A DNA stretch of 64,000 bases from Mycobacterium colombiense (GTDB lineage Bacteria; Actinomycetota; Actinomycetes; Mycobacteriales; Mycobacteriaceae). The stretch lies in contig NZ_QMEV01000017.1 in the NCBI RefSeq assembly GCF_003284935.1, forward strand, positions 1-64,000, given 5' to 3'. The translations under genes and the position numbers were made by a program. The notes under the pieces are model-generated. The model saw only the letters and a list, made by a program, of their open reading frames with translations, did not search any database and had not been told where the DNA came from. Every line of letters begins with the position of its first letter. The first letter of the stretch is position 1. Positions 26,289 through 34,419 of this stretch are shown here, one piece after another.

Positions 26289-27067
26289 AGCGGGGTGACA
26301 TAGGCGGCGCTGATGCCCCCGTCGACCATGAACGTCGAAGCGGTGATGAACGACGCGTCGTCGCTGGCCAAAAACGCCACCGCTGAAGCGATTTCGTCAG
26401 GATCGGCGAAGCGGCCGACGGGGACGTGCACCAGCCGGCGCGCGGCCCGCTCGGGGTCTTTGGCGAAGAGCTCCTGCAGCAGTGGGGTGTTGACCGGCCC
26501 CGGGCACAGGGCGTTGACGCGGATGCCCTGCCGGGCGAACTGCACGCCCAGCTCGCGCGACATGGCCAGCACCCCGCCCTTGGACGCGGTGTAGGAGATC
26601 TGCGACGTCGCCGACCCCAGGACGGCGACGAACGACGCCGTGTTGATGATCGAACCCGTGCGCGCGGGCACCATGTGGCGCAACGCGGCCCGGCAGCACA
26701 GGTACACCGACTTCAGGTTGACGTCCTGGACGCGTTGCCACGCCGGCAGCTCGGTGTTCTCGATCAGGTCGTCGTCGGGCGGTGAGATGCCGGCGTTGTT
26801 GAACGCGATGTCGATGCGCCCGTGCGCGCGCGCCGCGGTATCGAACAGCGCGTCGACCGCGCCCTCGTCGGAGACGTCGGTGGGCACGAACAAGCCGGAC
26901 AGCTCCTCGGCCGCCGCGCCACCCGCGTCGGCGTCGACGTCGCCCACCACGATCGTGGCGCCCTCGGCCCGCATCCGCCGCGCCGCGGCCAGCCCGATGC
27001 CGCCACCGGCGCCGGTGACGACGGCCACCCGTCCCGCCAGTCGTTGGGTGAGATCGACCGCCACCAC
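26285..27067 (-). CDS. Short-chain dehydrogenase/reductase (Rv2857c type)
   Basis: A 260-aa classical SDR. The NAD(P) motif TGAGGGIG is near residue 18, NNAGIS and the catalytic Ser...YTASK triad follow, and PGPVNTPLL and DGGISAAYVTPL close the chain. Starts GTG 27067 or GTG 27064, the latter better spaced from AGGAG, immediately after the aldehyde dehydrogenase stop. Likely part of the four-gene minus-strand operon with aldC, the amidotransferase and glnA4. Substrate unknown. Confidence 0.9.
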   Translation of the reverse strand: MVAVDLTQRLAGRVAVVTGAGGGIGLAAARRMRAEGATIVVGDVDADAGGAAAEELSGLFVPTDVSDEGAVDALFDTAARAHGRIDIAFNNAGISPPDDDLIENTELPAWQRVQDVNLKSVYLCCRAALRHMVPARTGSIINTASFVAVLGSATSQISYTASKGGVLAMSRELGVQFARQGIRVNALCPGPVNTPLLQELFAKDPERAARRLVHVPVGRFADPDEIASAVAFLASDDASFITASTFMVDGGISAAYVTPL

Positions 27068-28432
27068 CTACTCCTCTCCGATCGCGATGAACACGTTCTT
27101 GGTCTCGGTGAAATGCAGCGGCGCATCCGGGCCCAGCTCACGGCCGAGCCCCGACTGCTTGAACCCGCCGAACGGGGTGTTGTAGCGCACCGACGAGTGC
27201 GAATTCACCGACAGGTTACCGGCTTCCACCGCCCGGGAGACGCGCAGCGCGCGGGACAGGTCGTCGGTCCAGATCGAGCCGGACAACCCGTAGCTGGTGT
27301 CGTTGGCCAGCGTGATGGCGTCGTGTTCGTCGTCGAAGGGCAGCACCGTGACGACCGGGCCGAAGATCTCCTCGGTGACGCAGCGGTCGGTGCGGTTCGG
27401 CGTCAGAACCGTCGGCGGGAACCAGAATCCGCGGCCGGACGGCGCGGTGCCGCGAAACGCGACGGGGGCGTCGTCGGGCACGTAGGACGCCACCTTGTCG
27501 CGGTGCGCCGCCGACACCAGCGGCCCCATCTCGGTGTCCCGCGACGCCGGGTCGCCGACGACGACGCGCGTGACGGCGGGCTCGAGCAGCTCCATGAACC
27601 GGTCATAGACGCTGCTCTGCACCAGGATCCGGCTGCGGGCGCAGCAGTCCTGGCCCGCGTTGTCGAACACCCCGGTTGGCGCGGTCGCGGCGGCGCGCTC
27701 GAGGTCGCAGTCGGCGAAGACGATGTTGGCGCTCTTGCCGCCGAGTTCGAGCGTCACCCGCTTGACCTGGGCGGCCGCACCGGTCATCACCGTCTTGCCG
27801 ACCTCGGTGGAGCCGGTGAACACGACCTTGCGGACTCCCGCGTGGGTGACGAACCGCTGCCCCACCACCGCGCCCCGCCCCGGCAGCACCTGCAGCAGGT
27901 CCGCGTCGAGTCCGGCCTGGGCCGCCAGCTCACCGAGCCGGATCGTGGTCAGCGGCGTCACCTCGGCGGGTTTGACCAGCACGGCGTTGCCCGCGGCCAG
28001 CGCCGGTGCGAAACCCCACGACGCGATGGGCATCGGGAAGTTCCACGGGGTGATCACACCGACCACGCCCATGGGCTCGTTGAACGTCACATCCAGACCG
28101 CCGGCCACGGGAATCTGCTTGCCGGACAAGCGTTCCGGGCTGGCGGCGTAGAAGCTCAACACGTCGCGGACATGACCGGCTTCCCACTCGGCCGACGCGA
28201 TGGGATGCCCCGAGTTGGCGACCTCGAGGGCGGCCAGCTCGTCGAGATGGGCGTCGACGGCGGCGGCGAAGGCCCGCAGGCCGTCGGCCCGTTCGGCCGG
28301 GGCCAACCGCGCCCACCTGCGCTGGGCGGCCCGCGCCCGGGCCACCGCGTCGTCGACCGCCGCGACGTCGGCGTGCTCGACCGACCGCAACACCTCCTCG
28401 GTCGCCGGGTTGATCAGTTGCGCGGTACTCAC
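27068..28432 (-). CDS. aldC: NAD(P)-dependent aldehyde dehydrogenase
   Basis: A 454-aa aldehyde dehydrogenase. The cofactor region is NFPMPIASWGFAPALAAGN, followed by FTGSTEVGK. The catalytic Glu lies in LELGGKSANIVF and the nucleophile Cys in FDNAGQDCCARSRI. Corresponds to Rv2858c. GTG start one nt after the amidotransferase stop. In PuuC-like pathways such an enzyme oxidises gamma-glutamyl-aminoaldehydes; this is inferred from the neighbouring ligase and amidotransferase. Confidence 0.92.
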   Translation of the reverse strand: MSTAQLINPATEEVLRSVEHADVAAVDDAVARARAAQRRWARLAPAERADGLRAFAAAVDAHLDELAALEVANSGHPIASAEWEAGHVRDVLSFYAASPERLSGKQIPVAGGLDVTFNEPMGVVGVITPWNFPMPIASWGFAPALAAGNAVLVKPAEVTPLTTIRLGELAAQAGLDADLLQVLPGRGAVVGQRFVTHAGVRKVVFTGSTEVGKTVMTGAAAQVKRVTLELGGKSANIVFADCDLERAAATAPTGVFDNAGQDCCARSRILVQSSVYDRFMELLEPAVTRVVVGDPASRDTEMGPLVSAAHRDKVASYVPDDAPVAFRGTAPSGRGFWFPPTVLTPNRTDRCVTEEIFGPVVTVLPFDDEHDAITLANDTSYGLSGSIWTDDLSRALRVSRAVEAGNLSVNSHSSVRYNTPFGGFKQSGLGRELGPDAPLHFTETKNVFIAIGEE

Positions 28433-28433
28433 C

Positions 28434-29192
28434 TCAGCTCACGCGTCCCGCGTAGGACCGGGCCGCGTCCACGATCGCGGTGAACAGCCGCACATCGTCC
28501 AGCGACTGTTCCGGATGCCATTGCACGGCAAGCACAAACCGGTCCCCCGGCAGCTCCAGCGCCTCGACCACGCCGTCGCCATCCCGCGCGCTGACCACCA
28601 GACCGTCCCCCACCTCGTCGATGGCCTGGTGGTGATAGCTCGGCGCGTCGGTGGCCTCCCCGATCAGCGCGGCCAGCCGGGTGCCCGCCACGGTGCGCAC
28701 CGGCAGCCTGGTGAACACCCCGTTGCCCGCCCGATGTCCGCTGTGCCCGAGCACGTCGGGCAGGTGCTGGTGCAGCGTGCCGCCCAGCGCGACGTTGAGA
28801 ATCTGTGCGCCGCGGCAGATTCCGAGCACCGGCAGGCCCCGCCGCAGCGCGCCGCGCAGCAGCGCGAACTCCCACGCGTCGCGGTCGGTCCGGGGCTCGT
28901 CGGTGCTGGGGTGCGGTCGCTGGCCGTAGCTGGCGGGGTCCACGTCGTAGCCGCCCGTGATCACCAGCGCGTGCAGGCTGTCGAGAACCGATTCGACGAT
29001 CTCGGCGTCCACAGGCTGCGGTGGCAGCAGGACCGCGATCCCGCCGGCCAGGATGACGCCCTCGAAGTAGTCGGCGGGCAGGTACCCGGCGGGGATGTCC
29101 CAGATGCCGGTCTGGACTCGCTCCAGGTACGTCGTGAGGCCGACAACCGGGCGGCGCCGGTCGCAGTCGGACCTAAAGCCGTTCAAACCCAC
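28434..29192 (-). CDS. Class I glutamine amidotransferase-like hydrolase (PuuD-like)
   Basis: A 252-aa free-standing class I amidotransferase domain of the gamma-glutamyl-gamma-aminobutyrate hydrolase type (Rv2859c type). The nucleophile is in LGICRGAQILN; the His-Glu pair is in AVQWHPEQS. ITGGYDVDP and GHRAGNGVF are typical of the PuuD subgroup. The start at 29192 lies inside the 3' end of glnA4, giving a 20-nt overlap and likely coupling. Probably hydrolyses a gamma-glutamyl amide. Confidence 0.88.
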   Translation of the reverse strand: MGLNGFRSDCDRRRPVVGLTTYLERVQTGIWDIPAGYLPADYFEGVILAGGIAVLLPPQPVDAEIVESVLDSLHALVITGGYDVDPASYGQRPHPSTDEPRTDRDAWEFALLRGALRRGLPVLGICRGAQILNVALGGTLHQHLPDVLGHSGHRAGNGVFTRLPVRTVAGTRLAALIGEATDAPSYHHQAIDEVGDGLVVSARDGDGVVEALELPGDRFVLAVQWHPEQSLDDVRLFTAIVDAARSYAGRVS

Positions 29193-30570
29193 GCATCCTC
29201 TCCCAGTCGGTGACCGCCGCGTTGAACGCCGCCAACTCCACCCGCGCGTTGTTCAGGTAGTGGGCGACGACGTCGTCGCCGAACGCGTCGCGCGCGAGCG
29301 TCGAGCGCTCGAACACCGCGGCCGCGTCGGCCAAGGTGACGGGCAACCGCTCGACCCCGGGCGTCTGGTAGGCGTTCCCCGCGCACGGCTCCGGTAGCGC
29401 AAGGCCCCGTTCGATACCGTACAGCCCTCCGGCGACGATCGCCGCCACCGCCAGGTACGGGTTGACGTCGCCGCCGGGAACCCGGCACTCGACGCGGGTG
29501 CTGCGCCCATGGCCGACCACCCGCAGCGCGCAGGTGCGGTTGTCCAGCCCCCACGCCAACGCGGTGGGCGCGAAGCTACCGTCGGCGAATCGCTTGTAGG
29601 AGTTGATGTTCGGCGCGTAGAACACTGTGAGCTCACCCAAGCTGGCCAGCAGGCCGGCCAGGAAGCTGCGGAACGTCGAGGACATGCCGTGCGGACCGCT
29701 GGGGTCGGCGAACACCGCACCGCCCTGCGGGTCATGCAGCGAGAGGTGCACGTGACAGCTGTTTCCTTCCCGCTCATCGTATTTCGCCATGAACGTCAGG
29801 CTCTTGCCGTGCCGGTCGGCGATCTCCTTGGCGCCGTTCTTGTAGATGACGTGGTTGTCGCAGGTGACCAGGGCGTCGGCGTAGCGGAATCCGATTTCCT
29901 GCTGCCCCCTGTTGCATTCGCCCTTGACGGCCTCGAAGCGCAGGCCGGCGCCGATCATCCCCTGCCGGATGTCGCGCAGCAGCGGCTCCATGCGCGACGA
30001 CGCCGCGATCGCGTAGTCGATGTTGTAGTCGCTGGCCGGGGTCAGCCCGCGGTAGCCGGCGGCCCACGCCTGGCGGTAGGGCTCGTCGAAGACGATGAAT
30101 TCCAGCTCGGTGGCGACGTCGGCGGCCAGGCCGCGCTCGGCCAACCGGTCCAGCTGGCGGCGCAGGATCGCCCGCGGCGACACGGTGACCGGACTGCCGT
30201 CGGCCCAGCCCACGTCGGCGATCACCAACGCCGTCCCGGGCAGCCAGGGGATGCGCCGCAGGGTGGACAGGTCGGGGCGCATCACCGTGTCGCCGTACCC
30301 GGTGTCCCAGCTCGACATCGCGTAGCCGGTCACGGTGTTCATGTCGACGTCGACGGCGAGCAGGTATCCGCAGCACTCGGCGCCGTGCGTGGCCACCTCG
30401 TCGACGAACAGCCGGGCGTCGACCCGCTTGCCGACCAGCCGCCCCTGCATGTCGGCGAAGGCCACGATGACGGTGTCCACCGCGCCGGCGCCCACCAGCC
30501 GCTGCAGCGCGGTCAACGACAGCATCCCGCCGCCCTCGGCATCGGTCACGGCGGGTTCGTCACTGGCCAT
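29173..30570 (-). CDS. glnA4: Glutamine synthetase-like ligase
   Basis: A 465-aa member of the glutamine synthetase superfamily matching GlnA4 (Rv2860c). N-terminal beta-grasp, then the catalytic barrel with ATELEFIVFDEPY, NRGQQEIGF, SCHVHLSLHDPQGG and RVVGHGRSTRVECRVPGGDVNPYLA. The Tyr-adenylylation loop of GlnA1 is not evident. Homologues in actinobacteria act as gamma-glutamyl-polyamine or ethanolamine synthetases rather than making glutamine. The downstream PuuD-like and aldehyde dehydrogenase genes favour amine or polyamine use. Confidence 0.92.
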   Translation of the reverse strand: MASDEPAVTDAEGGGMLSLTALQRLVGAGAVDTVIVAFADMQGRLVGKRVDARLFVDEVATHGAECCGYLLAVDVDMNTVTGYAMSSWDTGYGDTVMRPDLSTLRRIPWLPGTALVIADVGWADGSPVTVSPRAILRRQLDRLAERGLAADVATELEFIVFDEPYRQAWAAGYRGLTPASDYNIDYAIAASSRMEPLLRDIRQGMIGAGLRFEAVKGECNRGQQEIGFRYADALVTCDNHVIYKNGAKEIADRHGKSLTFMAKYDEREGNSCHVHLSLHDPQGGAVFADPSGPHGMSSTFRSFLAGLLASLGELTVFYAPNINSYKRFADGSFAPTALAWGLDNRTCALRVVGHGRSTRVECRVPGGDVNPYLAVAAIVAGGLYGIERGLALPEPCAGNAYQTPGVERLPVTLADAAAVFERSTLARDAFGDDVVAHYLNNARVELAAFNAAVTDWERMRGFERL

Positions 30571-30590
30571 GACCGTCAGTCAACCAGGCC

Positions 30591-31151
30591 CTACCAGGTG
30601 CTGGTGCGCAAGATGATCTCGGCGGCCAGTTGGGCCGTCGACTCCTGCACCGTGCGCCGCCCCAGGTGCACCACCCGGTAATCGGCGTACACGTAGCGCT
30701 GGCTGGCCTGGGCCACCGCCCGGGCGGCCGGCGAGCTGACCAACACGGTGGTGCCGATCTCGACCGGCGGGCAGTGCCCGTCGGTGACGGCGCCCTCGTA
30801 GTTGGCGGCCCGCGGGTGGCCGCGGTCGATCACCACCAGTCCGACGAAGCGGCCCAGCCGGGTGGCGGTCAGTTCCCAGGCGAGCTCAGCGCCGGCGCGA
30901 TCACCCATCACCACGGCCCAGCCGATCCCCAGCGCGTCGAGGATGCCGATAACCGACTTGGGGGTCAGCCGCGCGTCGAAGCCCACCACGACCGTGCGAA
31001 GCGATGCGGTGTGCAGGCGCTCGCAGACCGCGTCGTACGCGGCCGGGGCGCGGTCTTCGTCGGCCAGTATGACAACGACGACGCCGTTCTCCGGGCCGGC
31101 CACAACCACCGGGACACCGAACCCGTCCAGGGTGGTCATCATCGAGGACAC
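30591..31151 (-). CDS. Alpha/beta-hydrolase-like protein lacking the nucleophile
   Basis: A 186-aa cytosolic protein with the look of an alpha/beta hydrolase core. The position of the nucleophile elbow reads MGDRAGAELAWEL, so G-x-S-x-G is G-D-R-A-G: the Ser is Arg. GLVVIDRG follows as the next strand. It is shorter than true hydrolases, lacking the lid and a clear catalytic His. Probably non-catalytic or degenerate. Several in-frame starts exist near 31151. I do not know an equivalent between glnA4 and mapB in M. tuberculosis. Confidence 0.65.
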   Translation of the reverse strand: MSSMMTTLDGFGVPVVVAGPENGVVVVILADEDRAPAAYDAVCERLHTASLRTVVVGFDARLTPKSVIGILDALGIGWAVVMGDRAGAELAWELTATRLGRFVGLVVIDRGHPRAANYEGAVTDGHCPPVEIGTTVLVSSPAARAVAQASQRYVYADYRVVHLGRRTVQESTAQLAAEIILRTSTW

Positions 31152-31271
31152 CCCCGCACGCTACAACCAAACGGCATGTGTGCGCGACGATTCTTGCGCA
31201 TCTAATACCCGGATCCGTTTACTGACCGCGCCGTCAACGGCGGCGTTCACACTGCGTTCGGCGCGAATGCC

Positions 31272-32777
31272 CTACGGCCGCAAGGTACTTGCCAGCTGCG
31301 GTCGCCGCGGCGGCGGACCATCAAGCAGGCTGAGAATGGCGTCGATGTCGAGATGGGTTGCCAGCAAATCGGCGGCGACATCGAGTTGGGCATCGCGGCG
31401 GGCGGCGACGTCGGTGTCGCCCACCACGAAGCCGCCGCGCCCGGCCGCGTCGGCGACCCGGCGCAGCCACGCGCGCCGGAACGCGTCGTTGTCGAGCAGT
31501 CCATGCCAGTGGGTCCCGAAGACCGCCCCGCGCACCACGCCCTGCGGGTGTGGATCGGCGTCGCAGTCGAACCAGCTCGCCTCGGCGCAGCGGGTGACCC
31601 GGCCGTGGTGGATCTCGTATCCGGTGAGCGGCCGCTGCCAGCGGCGCAGGGTCTTGTCGGGATCGAAGGCGATGTCGGCGTCGAGCAACCCCAGCCCGGC
31701 CACGCCCGCGGCCCCGGATTCCACCGGATCGTCTAGGCGAGTGCACAGCATCTGAAAGCCGCCGCAGATTCCCAGCACCGGCTTGCCGGCGCGGGCGTGC
31801 GCGGTGATCGCGTCGGCCAGGCCGTGACCGCGCAGCCACGCCAGGTCGGCGACGGTGGCCTTGCTGCCGGGGATGACGATCAGGTCGGCGTCGGTGACGT
31901 CGGCGGGGTCGGTGACCCAGCGCACCAGCACACCCGGTTCGCAGGCCAGCGCCTCGACGTCGGTGGAGTTGGAGATCCGGGGCAGCCGGACCGCGGCCAC
32001 CCGCAGCCACTCGTCCCCGCACGGCGGTGTGGGCGTGCCGATGACGCGGTGCGCCACCACCGACAGCGAGTCCTCGGCGTCCAGCCACAGCTCGTCGGCG
32101 TAGGGCAGCACGCCGTAGGTGGGCCGGCCCGTCATGTCACGCAGCTGGCGCAACCCGGGCTCGAGCAGCGCGGGGTCGCCGCGGAACTTGTTGACGATGA
32201 AGCCCGCGATGAGGGCCTGGTCGTCGGGATCGAGCACCGCGACCGTCCCGAACAGGTGCGCCAGCAGCCCGCCGCGGTCGATGTCGCCGACCAGCACCAC
32301 CGGCAGATCCGCCGCCCGGGCCAGCCCCATGTTGGCCAGATCGGTGGCGCGCAGGTTGATTTCGGCCGGCGAACCGGCCCCCTCGCAGATCACCGCATCG
32401 AATTCGTCACGCAGACAGGACAATTCGTCGAGAACGATCGATGACAGCTTATCCCGGTGTCGCACATAGCTTTTCGCGCTGACCGTGTCGGCGACCCGAC
32501 CCTTGATCACCAGCTGCGAGGTGCGGTCGCTGCCCGGCTTGAGCAGGATCGGGTTGAATCGCACGCTGGGTTCCAGCCCCGCCGCGCGCGCCTGGATGGC
32601 CTGGGCGCGGCCGATCTCGCCGCCTTCGACGGTCACCACGGAGTTGTTGGACATGTTCTGCGCCTTGAATGGGGCGACGCGGACCCCACCGCGGGCCAGC
32701 AACCGGCACAGCCCCGCCACCACCACCGATTTCCCGGCGTCGGAGCTGGTGCCCGCGACCAGCAGGGCTCCGGTCAT
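31272..32777 (-). CDS. cobQ: Cobyric acid synthase
   Basis: A 501-aa amidotransferase that amidates the b, d, e and g side chains of adenosylcobyrinate a,c-diamide in cobalamin synthesis. The N-terminal ATPase domain starts [19 protein letters not shown] and contains [12 protein letters not shown]. The C-terminal glutaminase domain has [10 protein letters not shown] (nucleophile Cys) and GTHWHGLL. Ten nt downstream of the mapB stop. In M. tuberculosis cobQ1 is elsewhere (Rv0255c), so its location here differs. No cobalamin riboswitch is visible upstream. Confidence 0.95.
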   Translation of the reverse strand: MTGALLVAGTSSDAGKSVVVAGLCRLLARGGVRVAPFKAQNMSNNSVVTVEGGEIGRAQAIQARAAGLEPSVRFNPILLKPGSDRTSQLVIKGRVADTVSAKSYVRHRDKLSSIVLDELSCLRDEFDAVICEGAGSPAEINLRATDLANMGLARAADLPVVLVGDIDRGGLLAHLFGTVAVLDPDDQALIAGFIVNKFRGDPALLEPGLRQLRDMTGRPTYGVLPYADELWLDAEDSLSVVAHRVIGTPTPPCGDEWLRVAAVRLPRISNSTDVEALACEPGVLVRWVTDPADVTDADLIVIPGSKATVADLAWLRGHGLADAITAHARAGKPVLGICGGFQMLCTRLDDPVESGAAGVAGLGLLDADIAFDPDKTLRRWQRPLTGYEIHHGRVTRCAEASWFDCDADPHPQGVVRGAVFGTHWHGLLDNDAFRRAWLRRVADAAGRGGFVVGDTDVAARRDAQLDVAADLLATHLDIDAILSLLDGPPPRRPQLASTLRP

Positions 32778-32787
32778 CCGGCAAACG

Positions 32788-33645
32788 TCATGGCAAGGTG
32801 AGGATTTCGACGCCGGTGTCGGTGACCAGCAGGGTGTGCTCGAACTGCGCGGTCCACTTGCGATCGCGGGTGACCACCGTCCAGCCGTCGTCCCAGATCT
32901 CGTAGTCCAGGCCGCCGAGGTTGATCATCGGTTCGATGGTGAACGTCATCCCCGGTTGCATGATGGTGGACACCGACGGCTGCTCGTAGTGCAAGACGAC
33001 CAGGCCGTTGTGGAACGTGGTGCCGATGCCGTGACCGGTGAAGTCACGAACGACGTTGTACCCGAACCGGTTTGCGTACGATTCGATGACGCGTCCCACG
33101 ACCGACAGCGCCCGCCCGGGTTTGACGGCGTTGATGGCCCGCATCGTCGCCTCGCGGGTTCGTTCCACCAGCAGCCGGTGCTCCTCGGACACGTCGCCGG
33201 CCAGGAAGGTCGCGTTGGTGTCGCCGTGCACGCCGTTGATGTAGGCCGTGACGTCGATGTTGACGATGTCGCCGTCCTCGATCACCGTCGAGTCGGGGAT
33301 CCCGTGGCAGATGACCTCGTTGAGCGACGTGCAGCACGACTTCGGATAGCCCTTGTAGCCCAGTGTGGACGGGTAGGCGCCGTGGTCGACCATGTACTCG
33401 TGGGCGATGCGGTCCAGCTCGTCGGTGGTGACCCCCGGGGCGACGGCCTTGCCCGCCTCCACCAGCGCGCCGGCCGCGATCCGTCCGGCGACGCGCATCT
33501 TCTCGATCACCTCGGGCGTCTGCACCCACGGTTCGCTGCCCTCCTGGGCCGTGGGCTTGCCGACGTATTCCGGGCGCGCGATACTGCCGGGCACCGGCAG
33601 AGTCGGGGACAACTCTCCGGGGGAAAGCGCGGTGCGAGCAGGCAT
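32788..33645 (-). CDS. mapB: Methionine aminopeptidase
   Basis: A 285-aa type I methionine aminopeptidase with an N-terminal extension of about 40 residues, matching MapB (Rv2861c). The metal ligands are visible: [16 protein letters not shown] (two Asp), GHGIGTTFH (His), TIEPM (Glu) and AQFEHTLLV (Glu). Removes N-terminal Met from nascent proteins. Directly upstream of cobQ with a 10-nt gap. Confidence 0.95.
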   Translation of the reverse strand: MPARTALSPGELSPTLPVPGSIARPEYVGKPTAQEGSEPWVQTPEVIEKMRVAGRIAAGALVEAGKAVAPGVTTDELDRIAHEYMVDHGAYPSTLGYKGYPKSCCTSLNEVICHGIPDSTVIEDGDIVNIDVTAYINGVHGDTNATFLAGDVSEEHRLLVERTREATMRAINAVKPGRALSVVGRVIESYANRFGYNVVRDFTGHGIGTTFHNGLVVLHYEQPSVSTIMQPGMTFTIEPMINLGGLDYEIWDDGWTVVTRDRKWTAQFEHTLLVTDTGVEILTLP

Positions 33646-33742
33646 GCGACCAGCTTAACGATGCGCACCGGGCGTCGGGTTCGCCCAGGCGGTAATCCCG
33701 CGGGCCGCTACTCGCTTTTCCGCCGCAACTTTTCAGGCTCGG

Positions 33743-34327
33743 CTAGGGCCGCTGGCGGCGCAGCAGCGAGCGGCGCGGCCCCCGGATGATCACCGAGCCG
33801 CACACCACCCGCCCGGTCAACACGACGTGCGGCCTGCCCTCACCGGGCGGGTCTTTGCGGCGGTCGCTGGCGCTGCCCACATAGACCTCGACGTCGTCGA
33901 TCGAGGCGCTGGCGCCGTCGGGCAATCGAATCTCCACCGAGCCGAACCTCATGTCGAGTTCGATGACCACCACCGGGCCGGCGAACCGGGCCTTGGTGAG
34001 GTCGAGTTCCACCGAGCCCAGCCGGCGGACCAGCGCCAGGCGGGTGGGCACCTGCCATTCGCCGTGGCGCTTGAGCGAACCCGCCCAGCCCCGCAGCTCC
34101 ACCCGGTCGGCCGCGGAGGTGACGATCGCGCCCGGCCCCGGCAGGTCGCCGACCAGATGGTCGAGCTCGCCGCGCGTGCGCGCGTAGGACACCTGCGACG
34201 AACGCTGCTCGAACTCGTCGATATCGATCAGCCCGAGCGCGACGGCGTTGTGCAGTCGCCGCATCGTGCCGTTGCGGTCGGCGTCGGAGACCCGCAGGGC
34301 CACCATGTCGCCGCCGGTATCGGTCAT
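33743..34327 (-). CDS. DUF1707-domain protein (Rv2862c type)
   Basis: A 194-aa protein. The N-terminal DUF1707 domain (LRVSDADRNGTMRRLHNAVALGLIDIDEF then ARTRGELDHLVGDLP) spans about residues 10-65. A C-terminal beta-helical part of the type found in cell-wall-active regulatory proteins follows (VELDLTKARF, VVVIELDMRFGSVEIRLPDG). No membrane segment. Function unknown. Stands alone between mapB and the PBP lipoprotein. Confidence 0.85.
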   Translation of the reverse strand: MTDTGGDMVALRVSDADRNGTMRRLHNAVALGLIDIDEFEQRSSQVSYARTRGELDHLVGDLPGPGAIVTSAADRVELRGWAGSLKRHGEWQVPTRLALVRRLGSVELDLTKARFAGPVVVIELDMRFGSVEIRLPDGASASIDDVEVYVGSASDRRKDPPGEGRPHVVLTGRVVCGSVIIRGPRRSLLRRQRP

Positions 34328-34380
34328 GTTCGCAATTTACCGCCGATGCGGGCCAGCGGCGCTTGCAGGATGGCGCCGCC

Positions 34381-34413
34381 CCGCTGCGCCCGGCGCGGGC
34401 GCCGCGCTTGCGA
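34381..34413. repeat. Dispersed intergenic repeat, copy 2 (inverted)
   Basis: CCGCTGCGCCCGGC ... GCCGCGCTTGCGA is the reverse complement of the block at 11870-11899 apart from the central few bases. Lies in the gap between the PBP lipoprotein and DUF1707 genes. Confidence 0.5.
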
Positions 34414-34419
34414 ACGGCG

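Noticed and set aside
31272-33742. Cobalamin riboswitch upstream of cobQ
   Set aside because: Only 10 nt separate mapB and cobQ and no B12-box-like sequence was seen nearby.
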